Source: Pseudomonas versuta (GTDB lineage: Bacteria > Pseudomonadota > Gammaproteobacteria > Pseudomonadales > Pseudomonadaceae). Taken from it: a DNA stretch of 64,000 nucleotides. How positions within the stretch are numbered: the stretch's first letter is position 1; each line of letters begins with the position of its first letter. Below, in pieces: positions 37,377-47,435 of the stretch. The stretch is from assembly GCF_001294575.1 (NCBI RefSeq), contig NZ_CP012676.1:3052001-3116000 (forward strand). Reading direction: 5' to 3'. A program made the translations under genes and the position numbers. Under the pieces are notes generated by a model. It saw nothing but the letters and a program-made list of their open reading frames with translations, made no database searches and had not been told where the DNA came from.

Positions 37377-39074
37377 TCACTGACCCCAGGAATCACGCAA
37401 GGTCACAGTACGGTTGAATACCGGCTGGCCAGGTTTCGAGTCCTTGATATCTGCGCAGAAGTAACCCTCGCGCTCGAACTGGAAACGGTCTTCCGGCTGT
37501 GCATTGCCCAGCGACGGCTCAGCACGACAACCCGTAAGAACCTGCAGCGAATCAGGGTTGATGTTTTCCAGGAAGCCGGCACCGTCCTCAGCCTTTTCAG
37601 GGTTCGGCGAGCGGAACAGACGATCGTACAGACGCACTTCGCATTCGACGCTGGCAGCAGCCGGCACCCAGTGCACAACACCCTTGACCTTGCGGCCTTC
37701 AGGATTCTTGCCCAGCGTTTCGGGATCGTACGAGCAATGCAGTTCAACGATGTTGCCATCGGCGTCTTTAATCGCTTCGTCAGCACGAATCACATAGCTG
37801 CCGCGCAGGCGCACTTCACCGGCAGGCTCAAGGCGCTTGTAACCTTTTGGCGGCTCTTCCATAAAGTCGTCACGATCGATGTAAATCTCACGGGCGAATG
37901 GCAACACGCGTACACCCATGTCTTCTTTAGGGTGGCGAGGCAGCTCAAGGTTTTCGACCTTGCCTTCCGGATAGTTGGTGATGATGACTTTCAATGGACG
38001 CAGCACACACATCGCACGCGGAGCGCTGTGGTCCAGATCGTCACGAATGCTGAACTCCAGCATGCCGAAGTCAACCACGCCGTCGGAGCGGTTAGTGCCA
38101 ACCATGTCGCAGAAGTTGCGGATTGATTTGGGCGTGTAACCACGACGACGGAAACCCGACAGCGTCGACATGCGCGGGTCATCCCAGCCATGTACGTGCT
38201 TTTCATCAACCAGTTGCTTGAGCTTGCGCTTGCTGGTGATGGTGTAGTTCAGGTTCAGGCGCGAGAACTCGTACTGACGCGGCTTGCTCGGCACCGGCAA
38301 GTTATCGAGGAACCATTCGTACAGAGGGCGATGACCTTCGAACTCCAGGGTGCAGATCGAATGGGTAATGCCTTCGATGGCATCCGACTGACCATGGGTG
38401 AAGTCATAGTTCGGATAGATGCACCACTTGTCGCCGGTCTGGTGGTGATGGGCATGCCGAATGCGATACAGGATCGGATCGCGCAGGTTCATGTTTGGCG
38501 AAGCCATATCGATCCTGGCCCGCAATACACGCTTGCCGTCCTCGAACTCACCGGCCTTCATACGTGCGAACAGATCGATGTTTTCTTCCACGCTGCGATC
38601 ACGGAACGGGCTGTTCTTGCCCGGCTCGGTCAAGCTGCCACGGTATTCCCGGGCTTGCTCGGGGGTCAGGTCGCAGACATAAGCCTTGCCTTCCTTGATC
38701 AGGTAAACCGCCCACTCATGCAACTGGTCAAAATATTGCGACGCATAGCGCACTTCACCCGACCACTCGAAGCCCAGCCACTTGACGTCACTTTCGATCG
38801 CATCAATGTATTCCTGGTCTTCCTTGGCCGGGTTGGTGTCGTCAAAACGCAAATGCGTGACGCCGCCAAATTCCTGAGCCAGCCCAAAGTTCACGCAAAT
38901 GGATTTGGCGTGACCGATGTGCAGGTAACCGTTGGGCTCCGGCGGAAAACGGGTCACGATCTGTTTGCATTTACCCGAGTCAAGGTCCGCCTGCACGATA
39001 GGACGCAGGAAATTGGCCGGTGCAGCAGGGCCAGCCTTTGGATTCAAAGTAGGGTCGACAGTGGGCTTGCTCAT
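37377..39074 (-). CDS. glnS: glutaminyl-tRNA synthetase
   Basis: 565 residues. Class I synthetase: HIGH motif at 52-55 ([12 protein letters not shown]), the KMSKS-region variant [10 protein letters not shown], and two C-terminal beta-barrels. [10 protein letters not shown] and the D/N-x-R-W contexts identify GlnS rather than GltX. It charges tRNA-Gln. Divergent from ppiB with 278 bp between them. Confidence 0.98.
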   Translation of the reverse strand: MSKPTVDPTLNPKAGPAAPANFLRPIVQADLDSGKCKQIVTRFPPEPNGYLHIGHAKSICVNFGLAQEFGGVTHLRFDDTNPAKEDQEYIDAIESDVKWLGFEWSGEVRYASQYFDQLHEWAVYLIKEGKAYVCDLTPEQAREYRGSLTEPGKNSPFRDRSVEENIDLFARMKAGEFEDGKRVLRARIDMASPNMNLRDPILYRIRHAHHHQTGDKWCIYPNYDFTHGQSDAIEGITHSICTLEFEGHRPLYEWFLDNLPVPSKPRQYEFSRLNLNYTITSKRKLKQLVDEKHVHGWDDPRMSTLSGFRRRGYTPKSIRNFCDMVGTNRSDGVVDFGMLEFSIRDDLDHSAPRAMCVLRPLKVIITNYPEGKVENLELPRHPKEDMGVRVLPFAREIYIDRDDFMEEPPKGYKRLEPAGEVRLRGSYVIRADEAIKDADGNIVELHCSYDPETLGKNPEGRKVKGVVHWVPAAASVECEVRLYDRLFRSPNPEKAEDGAGFLENINPDSLQVLTGCRAEPSLGNAQPEDRFQFEREGYFCADIKDSKPGQPVFNRTVTLRDSWGQ

Positions 39075-39352
39075 AGGATCCTTGAACGTAACAGGTGCGC
39101 GGCCTGGGTCGGCCGACTAAATCAAAGCGCCTATCATAGCCGATGCTGTCAAGTCCCTGACAGAGCAGGCGCTCAATCAAACCATTTGAAATACGGCCTT
39201 TTCATCCCCATATGGGAAAAACAGCATCGAAATGCCGTGCGGGCACGCTAAACTGCGCCCCGCGGCTGTATCTACCCAGCCAGCTTTCGTCCTCTGGCCA
39301 ACAGGCCGGGTTAAAAAGCTCACCGAATTCATCTGATAGAGCGATAGCAATC

Positions 39353-39856
39353 ATGTCCAAAGTAAAACTGACTACCAACCACGGCGACATCGTGATTGAG
39401 CTGAACGCTGAAAAAGCGCCGATCACCGTCGCCAACTTCATCGAATACGTAAAAGCCGGTCACTATGAAAACACCGTGTTTCACCGTGTAATCGGTAACT
39501 TCATGGTTCAGGGCGGCGGCTTCGAACCTGGCATGAAAGAAAAGAAAGACAAGCGCCCAAGCATTCAGAACGAAGCTGACAACGGCCTGCCAAACGAGAA
39601 GTACACCGTGGCCATGGCTCGCACCATGGAGCCGCATTCGGCTTCCGCCCAGTTCTTCATCAACGTGGCTGACAACAGCTTCCTCAACCACTCCGGCAAA
39701 ACTGCTCAAGGCTGGGGCTATGCCGTATTCGGTAAAGTGGTTGAAGGTCAGGATGTTGTCGACAAGATCAAAGGTGTCAAAACCACTTCCAAAGCTGGCC
39801 ATCAAGACGTGCCGGTAGACGACGTGATTGTCGAGAAAGCAGAGATCATTGAGTGA
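39353..39856 (+). CDS. ppiB: peptidyl-prolyl cis-trans isomerase B (cytoplasmic cyclophilin)
   Basis: 167 residues, no signal peptide. Cyclophilin signature [19 protein letters not shown] with active-site arginine, then ANDRx-type [15 protein letters not shown]. It catalyses proline isomerisation in the cytosol. I use the ATG at 39353; the open frame upstream is not family sequence. lpxH overlaps its 3' end by 4 bp. Confidence 0.97.
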   Translation: MSKVKLTTNHGDIVIELNAEKAPITVANFIEYVKAGHYENTVFHRVIGNFMVQGGGFEPGMKEKKDKRPSIQNEADNGLPNEKYTVAMARTMEPHSASAQFFINVADNSFLNHSGKTAQGWGYAVFGKVVEGQDVVDKIKGVKTTSKAGHQDVPVDDVIVEKAEIIE

Positions 39857-40605
39857 TACTGCTGATTTCAGATTTGCATCTGGAAGAGGAGCGCCCGGAC
39901 ATAACCCGGGCGTTTCTGGATTTCCTGACCGGGCGTGCGCGCTCGGCTCAGGCGCTGTACATCCTGGGTGATTTTTTCGAAGCCTGGATAGGCGACGATG
40001 CAATGACGCCCTACCAGCGCTCTATCTGTGAAGCGCTGCGGACACTGAGCGATAGCGGCACACAGATTTTTCTGATGCACGGCAATCGCGACTTTTTGCT
40101 TGGCCAGGCCTTTTGTAAAGCGGCTGGCTGCACCCTGATCAAAGACCCCACCGTTGTCGATTTCTACGGCGAACCGGTCTTGCTGATGCACGGCGATAGC
40201 CTGTGCACCCGCGACGAATCCTACATGCGTCTGCGACGCTACCTGCGCAACCCTGTGATCATGTGGATATTGCGCCACCTGCCACTGAGCACCCGTCATA
40301 AACTGGCGCGCAAGCTACGCAGCGAAAGCCGCGCGCAGACCCGCATGAAAGCCAACGACATTGTTGATGTGACCCCCGAAGAAGTGCCGCGGGTCATGGC
40401 GCGCCATGGCGTACGCTCGCTGATTCACGGGCACACCCACCGCCCGGCGATTCACAAATTGCAGATTGGCGAACAGGCTGCCAGGCGCATTGTGCTCGGC
40501 GACTGGGACAAACAAGGCTGGGCGCTGCAAGTGGATGAGCAAGGCATGCAACTGGCGCCGTTTGATTTCGCCACCCCGCCTTTATTGCAACACCGCGAAC
40601 AGTAG
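39853..40605 (+). CDS. lpxH: UDP-2,3-diacylglucosamine diphosphatase
   Basis: 250 residues. Calcineurin-like metallophosphoesterase of lipid A synthesis; it hydrolyses UDP-2,3-diacylglucosamine to lipid X and UMP at the inner membrane surface. Metal motifs: [33 protein letters not shown] and HGHTHRP. It starts with GTG inside the ppiB stop (GTGA overlap), so the two are translationally coupled. Followed by a REP pair. Confidence 0.97.
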   Translation: MILLISDLHLEEERPDITRAFLDFLTGRARSAQALYILGDFFEAWIGDDAMTPYQRSICEALRTLSDSGTQIFLMHGNRDFLLGQAFCKAAGCTLIKDPTVVDFYGEPVLLMHGDSLCTRDESYMRLRRYLRNPVIMWILRHLPLSTRHKLARKLRSESRAQTRMKANDIVDVTPEEVPRVMARHGVRSLIHGHTHRPAIHKLQIGEQAARRIVLGDWDKQGWALQVDEQGMQLAPFDFATPPLLQHREQ

Positions 40606-40609
40606 GAAT

Positions 40610-40694
40610 GTGGGAGCTGGCTTGCCGGCGATGGCATCACCCCGGCGGATCGACCAGACCCGGGCAACACCATCGCCGGCAAGCCGGCTCCCAC
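40610..40694. repeat. REP pair, GTGGGAGC/TTGCCGGCGA family
   Basis: GTGGGAGCTGGCTTGCCGGC at 40610-40629 and a near-perfect inverted copy ending at 40694, about 35 bp between. It separates the convergent lpxH and emrB genes. Same family as 4860-4944. Confidence 0.9.
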
Positions 40695-40715
40695 AAGTTT
40701 CAGGCTTTAGCAGGT

Positions 40716-42245
40716 TTAATGTCCGCTCGCCGCCGGCCCGGGTTTCGCCGCAAACGGCGGCTTGGCCAGCCACACCAGCAAGATCAGCCCCATAAACATC
40801 CAGCCCATCAACGTGAAGTAGTCCACGGTCGACAGCATATAGGCCTGGCTGGTCAATACCTGGTCAAGCTGCGCGTAGGCCTTGGTACTCGCCCCGCCCA
40901 GATTCTCCAGCGCATGCCGGGTGACGGGATCATAGGTGCTCATGCTTTCACTCATGTAGGCATGGTGCTGATCCGCACGACGAATCCAGATCCAGGTGGT
41001 CAGGGATGCCGCAAAACTCCCCCCTAGCGTGCGCAAGAACGTCGCCAACCCGGCGCCATCGGCGATTTGATGCGGCGGCAAATCCGACATCAAGATACTC
41101 AGGGTCGGCATAAAGAACAGCGCAACGCCAATCCCCATAAACAGCTGCACCAACGCCACATGCTGGAAGTCCACCTGACTGGTGAAGTCGGCCCGCATAA
41201 AGCAACTCAGGCCAATCGCCAAAAAGGCCAGCCCTGCCAACAGCCGCAAATCAAATTTATGCGCGTATTTGCCCACAAACGGCGACATCAACACCGGCAA
41301 AATCCCGATCGGAGCCACCGCCAAACCAGCCCAGGTCGCGGTGTAACCCATCTGTGTCTGCAGCCATTGCGGCAGGATCAGGTTGATGCCGAAGAAACCG
41401 GCATAGCCCAATACCAGCACGATGGTGCCGATGCGAAAGTTGCGATAAGCAAATAAACGCAAATTCACGATCGGGTGCTTGTCGGTCATTTCCCAAATGA
41501 TAAAAGCCGCCAGTGCCACCACTGACAATGCAGTGCCCAGCAGGATGAAGCTGGACTCAAACCAGTCCAGATCATTGCCTTTGTCGAGCACGATCTGCAG
41601 CGCTCCGACACCAATGATCAGGGTAATGAGACCTACATAGTCCATCGGCTGACGGGTGATAACCACAGGACGGGCCTTGAGCTGCTGGCGAACCACCATC
41701 ACGGCAAAGAAGCCAATAGGAATGTTGATAAAGAAGATCCACGGCCAACTGTAACTGTCCGTGATCCAGCCACCCAATATGGGTCCGGCAATGGGCGCAA
41801 CCACCGTGACCATCGCCAGCAATGCCAATGCCATCCCCCGTTTCGCGGGGGGGTACACCGCAATCAACAGGGTCTGGGTCATGGGATACAACGGCCCGGC
41901 GACCAACCCTTGCAGCACCCGGAAGCCGACCAGTTCGGGCATCGACGTAGAAATACCGCACAGGAACGAAGCCAGTACGAACAGAATCGTGGCCCACAGA
42001 AACAGCTTCACCTCACCAAAGCGCCGGCTCAGCCAGCCAGTCAATGGCAAGGCAATCGCGTTACTTACAGCAAATGAAGTAATCACCCACGTGCCCTGCT
42101 CCGAACTCACCCCCAGGTTGCCGGAGATGGTGGGCAAAGCAACGTTGGCAATAGTGGTATCGAGCACCTGCATAAAAGTCGCCAGCGACAGGCCAATGGT
42201 GGCGAGCACTAAGCTGGGCGGGGAAAAAGACGCGTTTGTACTCAT
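40716..42245 (-). CDS. emrB: DHA2-family drug efflux MFS transporter, EmrB type
   Basis: 509 residues with about 14 transmembrane helices. The N-terminal motif LDTTIANVALPTI (helix 1) and GWLSRRFGEVKLFLWA loop are characteristic of EmrB/QacA permeases. It exports hydrophobic drugs through EmrA and an outer membrane channel, using the proton gradient. It is the last gene of marR-NodT-emrA-emrB; the gap from emrA is 62 bp. Confidence 0.93.
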   Translation of the reverse strand: MSTNASFSPPSLVLATIGLSLATFMQVLDTTIANVALPTISGNLGVSSEQGTWVITSFAVSNAIALPLTGWLSRRFGEVKLFLWATILFVLASFLCGISTSMPELVGFRVLQGLVAGPLYPMTQTLLIAVYPPAKRGMALALLAMVTVVAPIAGPILGGWITDSYSWPWIFFINIPIGFFAVMVVRQQLKARPVVITRQPMDYVGLITLIIGVGALQIVLDKGNDLDWFESSFILLGTALSVVALAAFIIWEMTDKHPIVNLRLFAYRNFRIGTIVLVLGYAGFFGINLILPQWLQTQMGYTATWAGLAVAPIGILPVLMSPFVGKYAHKFDLRLLAGLAFLAIGLSCFMRADFTSQVDFQHVALVQLFMGIGVALFFMPTLSILMSDLPPHQIADGAGLATFLRTLGGSFAASLTTWIWIRRADQHHAYMSESMSTYDPVTRHALENLGGASTKAYAQLDQVLTSQAYMLSTVDYFTLMGWMFMGLILLVWLAKPPFAAKPGPAASGH

Positions 42246-42307
42246 CGCAAATCCTTTAAAACCTGGGTTGCAGCCCTACCGCACGGCAGGGCCTATGGAT
42301 TGGCGAA

Positions 42308-43513
42308 TCAGCGTTGAACGGCGGTTTTACCCGTCACAGCACTGTTGCTGTCAATCAAGCGCGTAATCATGGCATCGGCATCAGCCAGTTGCTTCTCGTA
42401 CACATTGGTCGTGAACGACGCCTTTTGCGGGGGCTGCTGGGCCAGCACCGGGCCACTCTGATCATGCAGATTCACATCGACCGTGGTCGACAAGCCAACG
42501 CGCAGTGGATGCTTTTCCAGCTCATCGGCATTGATATGAATGCGCACGGGTACCCGCTGTACGATCTTGATCCAGTTGCCCGTGGCGTTTTGCGCCGGCA
42601 ACAGGGCGAAAGCGCTGCCGGTACCGGAACCGATACTGTCGATGGTGCCGCTGTACTTCACGTCACTGCCATAGATATCAGACTCGATGTCCACCGGCTG
42701 ACCGATGCGCATCTTGTGCAACTGGGTTTCCTTGAAGTTGGCATCAATCCATAACTGATTCAGTGGAATGACGGCCATCAAGGCGGTACCCGGCTGAACC
42801 CGCTGACCCAACTGGACGGTTCGCTTGGCCACATAGCCGGTCACAGGTGCAATCAACGTAGAGCGGGCATTTGCCAGGTACGCCTGGCGTAACTGCGCTG
42901 CAGCAGCCTTCACATCGGGATGATCGGCAATCGTGGTGTTATCCACCAGTGCACTGGTGGTATCAAGCTTTTGCTCGGCATTGCGCAAGGCACTTTGAGC
43001 AGAGGCCAGATCATCCCGTGCATGGGACAGCTCTTCCTGGGAAATCGCCCCGCCCGCTGCCAGGCTCTTGCGGCGGTTGTAGTTGTCCTGGGCCTTTTGT
43101 ACTTCTACTTTTTGCGCCGAGACCTGGGCATTCATGCCGTTCACATCGCTGAACAGGCCCCGGACCTGACGCACAGTGCGGGCCAGATTGGCCTCGGCAC
43201 TCTGCAAGCCAACCAGAGCATCGCTTGGATCGAAGTTGAGCAGCACCTGCCCTTCATGAACCAGATCGCCATCATCGGCGCCGATACTCACCACCGTCCC
43301 AGTGACCAGCGGGGTGATTTCCACCACGTTGCCGTTTACATAAGCGTCGTCCGTACTTTCACTCCAGCGACCATACAGTTCATGCCAGGCCCAGACGCCC
43401 AACGCGACCAGGATCACCAGAATTGCCAGCCCGCCGAGCCAGAGCTTGCGTTTGCGCTGATTGCCAGCGTCCTGGTTTTGTTGCGTTTCATTCGGTGTTT
43501 GCACAGTGGCCAT
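42308..43513 (-). CDS. emrA: HlyD-family efflux periplasmic adaptor, EmrA type
   Basis: 401 residues. One N-terminal membrane helix (KLWLGGLAILVILVALGVWAW, about 24-44, split as two parts here), then lipoyl halves (DDAYVNGNVVEITPLVTG and VTGYVAKRTVQLGQRV) with a long coiled coil between (about 110-205) and a beta-barrel (DANFKETQLHKMRIGQPV). It bridges EmrB and the outer membrane factor. 15 bp downstream of the outer-membrane gene. Confidence 0.93.
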   Translation of the reverse strand: MATVQTPNETQQNQDAGNQRKRKLWLGGLAILVILVALGVWAWHELYGRWSESTDDAYVNGNVVEITPLVTGTVVSIGADDGDLVHEGQVLLNFDPSDALVGLQSAEANLARTVRQVRGLFSDVNGMNAQVSAQKVEVQKAQDNYNRRKSLAAGGAISQEELSHARDDLASAQSALRNAEQKLDTTSALVDNTTIADHPDVKAAAAQLRQAYLANARSTLIAPVTGYVAKRTVQLGQRVQPGTALMAVIPLNQLWIDANFKETQLHKMRIGQPVDIESDIYGSDVKYSGTIDSIGSGTGSAFALLPAQNATGNWIKIVQRVPVRIHINADELEKHPLRVGLSTTVDVNLHDQSGPVLAQQPPQKASFTTNVYEKQLADADAMITRLIDSNSAVTGKTAVQR

Positions 43514-43528
43514 GACGAGTACCTAAAT

Positions 43529-44998
43529 TTATTCTGCCAGCGAGGCTTGAGTGGGAACGGCCGCAACCGTGTTACCGGGCTCAAAGCCACCGCCCAGGGC
43601 TTGCATCAGTTGAATCGAAAGGTCGATCTGCTCCGCATTCAGGTCCGCCAACTGGCGCTGGGCCTGGAGCAGTTGTTGCTCAATGCTGAGGACATCGAGG
43701 TAGTTGCCCACGCCCGATTCATAGCGCTGCAACCCGGTGTTGTAGGACTCTTGAGCAATATCCGCCGACCGCTGCTGAGCGCTGATCTGCTGCCCCATGG
43801 CTTTTAACTGCTCCAGGGTATCGCTGACATCACCCAGTGCCGCCACCAGGGACTTGTTGTATTGCGCCACGGCCAGATCGTAATTGGCGTCCTCGGCATC
43901 CAGGCCGGCACGCAGACGACCACCATCAAAGATCGGCAGTGAAACGGCAGGCGCAATATTGAAGAAGCGGCTGGCCGAACCGAACAAGGCATCGCCCAGC
44001 AACGACTGAGTACCCGCCACTGCGCTCAAGTTGAGATTGGGATAAAAGCGAGTTTTGGCAGCGGCAATATTTTTGCTGGCTGCCTCAACCCGCCAGCGGG
44101 CAGCGACCAGATCGGGACGACGGCCAAGCAAATCGGCGGGCAAGGTGCTCGGCAACGCCACCGCGCCAGGGGTCAGAATTTTCGGCCGGGCAATCTCTAT
44201 GCCGCGATCCGGCCCCTTGCCCAACAACACCGCCAGCGCAATACGTGCGCTTTTGAGTTGTTTTTCAGCATTGATCACTTGCTCCTGGGAGCTGGCCTCA
44301 AGGCTTTCGGTTTGTTGGTATTGATAGTGGCTGTCGATTCCGGCTTGCAGGCGTCGCTTGCTCAAGTCGAGCATTTGGCGAGTACGCGCCAGATCGTCAT
44401 TGGCCAGATCACGCACGCTGTAGGCATGCCCCAGGTTGCTGTAAGCCCGCGCCACATCAGCAGCCAGAGTCAGACTCGCCGCCTGGCCGTCGACCTCAGC
44501 GGCCCGGGCTTGACCCAGAGCGGCCTCCCAGGCATCGCGTTGACCGCCCCACAGATCGAAGGTGTAATTGAATGTCAGATTGACGTCGCGCACCGTGTCA
44601 TAAACACCGCCCCGACCGCTCGGATCCTGGGAGCGTGACAAGCGTGACCGCGTGACATCAGCCTCGACATCGAGGGTCGGCATGCGCGCGGCATTGGCTG
44701 CACCCGCCGCCGCGCTCGCCTGATGAACCCGGGCACTGGCAATCTGCATATCAGGGCTGTCGCGCAACGCTTCCTGAATCAACTCGTCGAGTTGTCCGTC
44801 GCCCAGACGTTTCCACCAGTCTTTTTGCGGCCAGGCGGCTGGCGTCACGCTGACTCCGTTGAGCGACTGTGCCGCCTTGAGGTTTTTCGCCTCAAGACTG
44901 GCGCCATCGGTGCTCAACCCGCTGTAACTGGCGCAGCCGGCCAAAGCCATGGACACAAATACCAGGCTCAGGCCTGTACGTAGCGTTTTGTTGCTCAT
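43529..44998 (-). CDS. outer membrane efflux lipoprotein, NodT/TolC family
   Basis: 489 residues. Signal peptide with lipobox (SMALAGC, lipid Cys22). Two tandem OEP repeats (about 60-250 and 275-465) with the usual TolC-type coiled segments. It provides the outer membrane exit duct for the EmrAB pump encoded next to it. Its start overlaps the marR stop codon by 4 bp. Comparable MarR-NodT-EmrA-EmrB operons occur in other pseudomonads. Confidence 0.93.
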   Translation of the reverse strand: MSNKTLRTGLSLVFVSMALAGCASYSGLSTDGASLEAKNLKAAQSLNGVSVTPAAWPQKDWWKRLGDGQLDELIQEALRDSPDMQIASARVHQASAAAGAANAARMPTLDVEADVTRSRLSRSQDPSGRGGVYDTVRDVNLTFNYTFDLWGGQRDAWEAALGQARAAEVDGQAASLTLAADVARAYSNLGHAYSVRDLANDDLARTRQMLDLSKRRLQAGIDSHYQYQQTESLEASSQEQVINAEKQLKSARIALAVLLGKGPDRGIEIARPKILTPGAVALPSTLPADLLGRRPDLVAARWRVEAASKNIAAAKTRFYPNLNLSAVAGTQSLLGDALFGSASRFFNIAPAVSLPIFDGGRLRAGLDAEDANYDLAVAQYNKSLVAALGDVSDTLEQLKAMGQQISAQQRSADIAQESYNTGLQRYESGVGNYLDVLSIEQQLLQAQRQLADLNAEQIDLSIQLMQALGGGFEPGNTVAAVPTQASLAE

Positions 44999-45468
44999 TT
45001 TTCACCCAAACGCATGACGGTGATCGGGTCACCGGCCGCCAGCAGTATTTTTTTGAGGATCTGTTCCAGGCTTTGCAACTCTTGCGGGCTGATAGCGCTT
45101 GCCAACTGGTTCATTGCATCGGCGCCAACCTGCGGCAGCAGGGCCGCCAATGCCTGACCGTCATCGGTGAGTACCAGACGTACCTGGCGGCGGTCAGACT
45201 CGGATCGCTGGCGTATCAATAGATTTTTCTGTTCCAGGCGATCAAGCATGCGAGTCATCGAGCCGCTGTCCAGTGACAGGTGACGGCAGAGCTCGGCCGG
45301 GGTATCGACGTCGAACTGGGCCATGATGATCAGCACTTTGAACTGCGCCGCCGTGATGCCGAAAGGCTCCATATGACGGTCAATAATGCGGTCTTTGAGC
45401 ATCGCAGTACGCCCCAGGAGCAAGCCCAGGGTGCAATTTTGAAAAGTATCGGGATGGAAATGCTTCAT
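44995..45468 (-). CDS. MarR-family repressor of the efflux operon
   Basis: 157 residues. Winged helix-turn-helix of the MarR family: ITAAQFKVLIIMAQFDVDTPAE, LDSGSMTRMLDRLEQKNLL and the wing RRQVRLVLTDDGQAL. First gene of the operon and translationally coupled to the outer membrane gene. A 12-bp inverted repeat overlapping its promoter is the likely operator, so autorepression with release by a drug-like ligand is expected from the family. Confidence 0.93.
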   Translation of the reverse strand: MKHFHPDTFQNCTLGLLLGRTAMLKDRIIDRHMEPFGITAAQFKVLIIMAQFDVDTPAELCRHLSLDSGSMTRMLDRLEQKNLLIRQRSESDRRQVRLVLTDDGQALAALLPQVGADAMNQLASAISPQELQSLEQILKKILLAAGDPITVMRLGEK

Positions 45469-45479
45469 GAGGAAGCTGC

Positions 45480-45513
45480 CTAGGCAGTAATGTTTCGAAA
45501 TATTACTGTCTAG
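45480..45513 (-). promoter_or_regulatory. MarR operator overlapping the efflux operon promoter
   Basis: CTAGGCAGTAAT (45480-45491) faces ATTACTGTCTAG (45502-45513), 11 of 12 positions symmetric, spacer 10 bp. It covers the -10 element TAATAT (45500-45505) of a promoter whose -35 TTGACA is at 45522-45527 (16 bp spacing). Two further half-sites of the TAGGCAG type lie at about 45511-45517 and 45537-45543. Confidence 0.78.
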
Positions 45514-45527
45514 GCAGCTAATGTCAA
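45500..45527 (-). promoter_or_regulatory. sigma-70 promoter of marR-emrAB operon
   Basis: Minus strand: consensus TTGACA at 45522-45527, 16 bp, TAATAT at 45500-45505. The expected start point is near 45493, about 25 nt before the marR ATG. A strong promoter under repression fits a MarR-controlled pump. Confidence 0.72.
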
Positions 45528-45569
45528 GTCGATTATTAGGCAGCTATCTATCAGGCTATCCGAATCCAC

Positions 45570-45712
45570 GTAGCAGCTGGCGAATAACGAGGCTGCGTCC
45601 GGCGACGAAGTCGCCGTAAAACAGGCCATGTGGCTCTACAGAAAAACCGCACGCTCAGACTTAATGATTACCTCGCCATCGAACGCAGCCTCGTTCCTTC
45701 TTCAGCTGCTAC
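45570..45712. repeat. REP pair, GTAGCAGCTG/GGCTGCGTCCG family
   Basis: A unit starting GTAGCAGCTGGCGAATAACG (45570) and running to 45601 recurs inverted at 45680-45712, with few mismatches. The intervening 78 bp include a small GGCGAC/GTCGCC stem. This is a second REP family, distinct from the GTGGGAGC type. It lies between the divergent-from-marR region and the 3' end of miaE. Confidence 0.85.
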
Positions 45713-45717
45713 AAACT

Positions 45718-46326
45718 TTATGCCTGGCCTGGCACGCCGCTATGGAAACGGAATTCAACATCCGGCGATTCGATGAGTTCCTGCTCGGCCACCCTCACCC
45801 GCTCGATAACCTGAGCAATATCCTTGGCATCGCCGTATTGGTAGGCGAGTTTCAAGTAGCCTTGGAAGTGCCGTGCTTCGCTTTTGAGCAGCCCGAAGTA
45901 GAACTTGCCCAGTTCCTCGTCCAGATGCGGCACCAGGGCTTCGAATCGCTCGCAACTGCGCGCTTCAATAAAGGCACCCACCACCAGCGTGTCCACCAGC
46001 TTTACCGGTTCGTGATTGCGCACGACCTTGCGCAGCCCAGAGGCATAGCGCCCGGCAGACAACTGACGCAGTTCAATCTTGCGCTTTTTCATCAGGCGCA
46101 TGACTTGCTCGTGGTGCACCAGCTCTTCACGGGCCAGACGCGACATCATGTTGATCAGATCGACATGGGAGTGGTACTTGGCGATCAGGCTCAATGCGGT
46201 GCTGGCGGCCTTGAATTCGCAATTTTTGTGATCGATCAGCAAGGTTTCCTGATCTGCCAGTGCGGCCGCAATCCAGCCGTCAGGGGTCCGACAGCCCAAA
46301 AACTCATGAATTTCAGGAAGAATCAC
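45718..46326 (-). CDS. miaE: tRNA-(ms2io6A)37 hydroxylase
   Basis: 202 residues. A ferritin-like di-iron monooxygenase that hydroxylates the isopentenyl group of ms2i6A at tRNA position 37. Di-iron ligand motifs are visible: AREELVHHEQVM (ExxH) and ARSCERFEAL plus SEARHFQGY (ExxH). I choose a GTG at 46326 (reading MILPEIHEFLGC) because GGGAG stands 8 nt before it; an ATG at 46356 would add ten unlikely residues. Divergent from the universal stress protein gene. Confidence 0.93.
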   Translation of the reverse strand: MILPEIHEFLGCRTPDGWIAAALADQETLLIDHKNCEFKAASTALSLIAKYHSHVDLINMMSRLAREELVHHEQVMRLMKKRKIELRQLSAGRYASGLRKVVRNHEPVKLVDTLVVGAFIEARSCERFEALVPHLDEELGKFYFGLLKSEARHFQGYLKLAYQYGDAKDIAQVIERVRVAEQELIESPDVEFRFHSGVPGQA

Positions 46327-46466
46327 GGGCGCGCTCCCGAACATAGGGGGTTGCACAGCAGACCGGCAGTGTTTTGAAAAATTGCTGACATGTGGCTCAC
46401 AAAGACTGGATTAAGGCGAGGGGCGCCGATTATACGGCCCCTGCTGCGCAGTACCAGCCGCACGAC

Positions 46467-46480
46467 TTGATATGCATCAA
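46467..46480. promoter_or_regulatory. Anr/FNR box, class II position
   Basis: TTGATATGCATCAA is a perfect match to the Anr/FNR consensus TTGAT-N4-ATCAA. A -10-like TATAGT lies at 46504-46509, giving a predicted start near 46516 and placing the box centre at about -42, the class II activating position. It points to the universal stress gene at 46548. Confidence 0.85.
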
Positions 46481-46547
46481 CACGGCTACGACTGACGAGC
46501 AACTATAGTGACTTCAAATCGCCTGAAAACATTTGGAGTTACCGTTC

Positions 46548-47411
46548 ATGCAAACCATACGCAGCCTTTTGGTCGTCATCGAACCCCAATTGATGGAAAG
46601 CTTCTCCCTCAAGCGCGCCAAGGAGATCGCCAACAGCACCAAGGCGCACTTGCATCTGTTGATATGCGATAAAGAAAACGACCATACGGCCTTGCTCAGC
46701 GTGCTGCAAAACAGCCTGAGCACCGAGGCTTACAGCGTGACCACCAACCAGACCTGGCACGAAAGCCAGCACGCCACCATCATTAGGGAGCAGCAGGCAA
46801 AGGGCTGTGCACTGGTGATAAAGCAGCACGTCCCCGACTCCATCCTGAAAAAACTGCTGCTCACGCCGGAAGACTGGAAGTTGCTGCGTGATTGCCCGTG
46901 CCCGGTATTGATGGTCAAACACGCCAGAGGCTGGAACGGCGGCGTGGTGCTGGCGGCGGTTGATGTGGGCAACAGCGATGAAGAGCACATGGTCCTGCAC
47001 AAAACCATTATCGACCAAGGCTTTCGCGTCGCCAGCCTCGCCCATGGCCAGTTGCACGTGGTCAGCGCGCACCCGGCGCCGATGCTGGCCGCGGTCGATG
47101 CGGTCTACCCCGTGGACACCCAGTACGAAGCCAGTTACAGAGCTGCCTGCAAAGAGTTTCAGGACGAATACGAAATTGATGACAGTCGCCTGCATATTAA
47201 TGAAGGGCCAGCAGACATCATTATTCAACAGGTGGCCAGAAAGCTGGATGCGGTAGTAACCGTGATCGGTACCGTAGCCCGCACCGGGCTGCCGGGAGCG
47301 CTGATCGGCAATACCGCAGAGGTGGTGATAGACAAGCTTGAATGCGACATTCTGGTGCTCAAGCCTGATGACATCATCCAGCACCTGGAGCAAAAAGCAG
47401 CCAAGGCGTGA
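46548..47411 (+). CDS. tandem universal stress protein, Anr-regulated
   Basis: 287 residues, two UspA domains: residues about 3-140 (MQTIRSLLVVIEPQLMES) and about 150-285 (GVVLAAVDVGNSDEEH). The second domain keeps the ATP-binding G-2x-G-9x-G(S/N) pattern as IGTVARTGLPGALIGNTAE; the first is degenerate. I choose the ATG at 46548 with GGAG nine bases upstream. The Anr box indicates induction under low oxygen, as known for several Pseudomonas Usp proteins that aid anaerobic survival. Followed by a REP. Confidence 0.92.
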   Translation: MQTIRSLLVVIEPQLMESFSLKRAKEIANSTKAHLHLLICDKENDHTALLSVLQNSLSTEAYSVTTNQTWHESQHATIIREQQAKGCALVIKQHVPDSILKKLLLTPEDWKLLRDCPCPVLMVKHARGWNGGVVLAAVDVGNSDEEHMVLHKTIIDQGFRVASLAHGQLHVVSAHPAPMLAAVDAVYPVDTQYEASYRAACKEFQDEYEIDDSRLHINEGPADIIIQQVARKLDAVVTVIGTVARTGLPGALIGNTAEVVIDKLECDILVLKPDDIIQHLEQKAAKA

Positions 47412-47435
47412 CCCTTATGGCAGCCATGTCACAAC

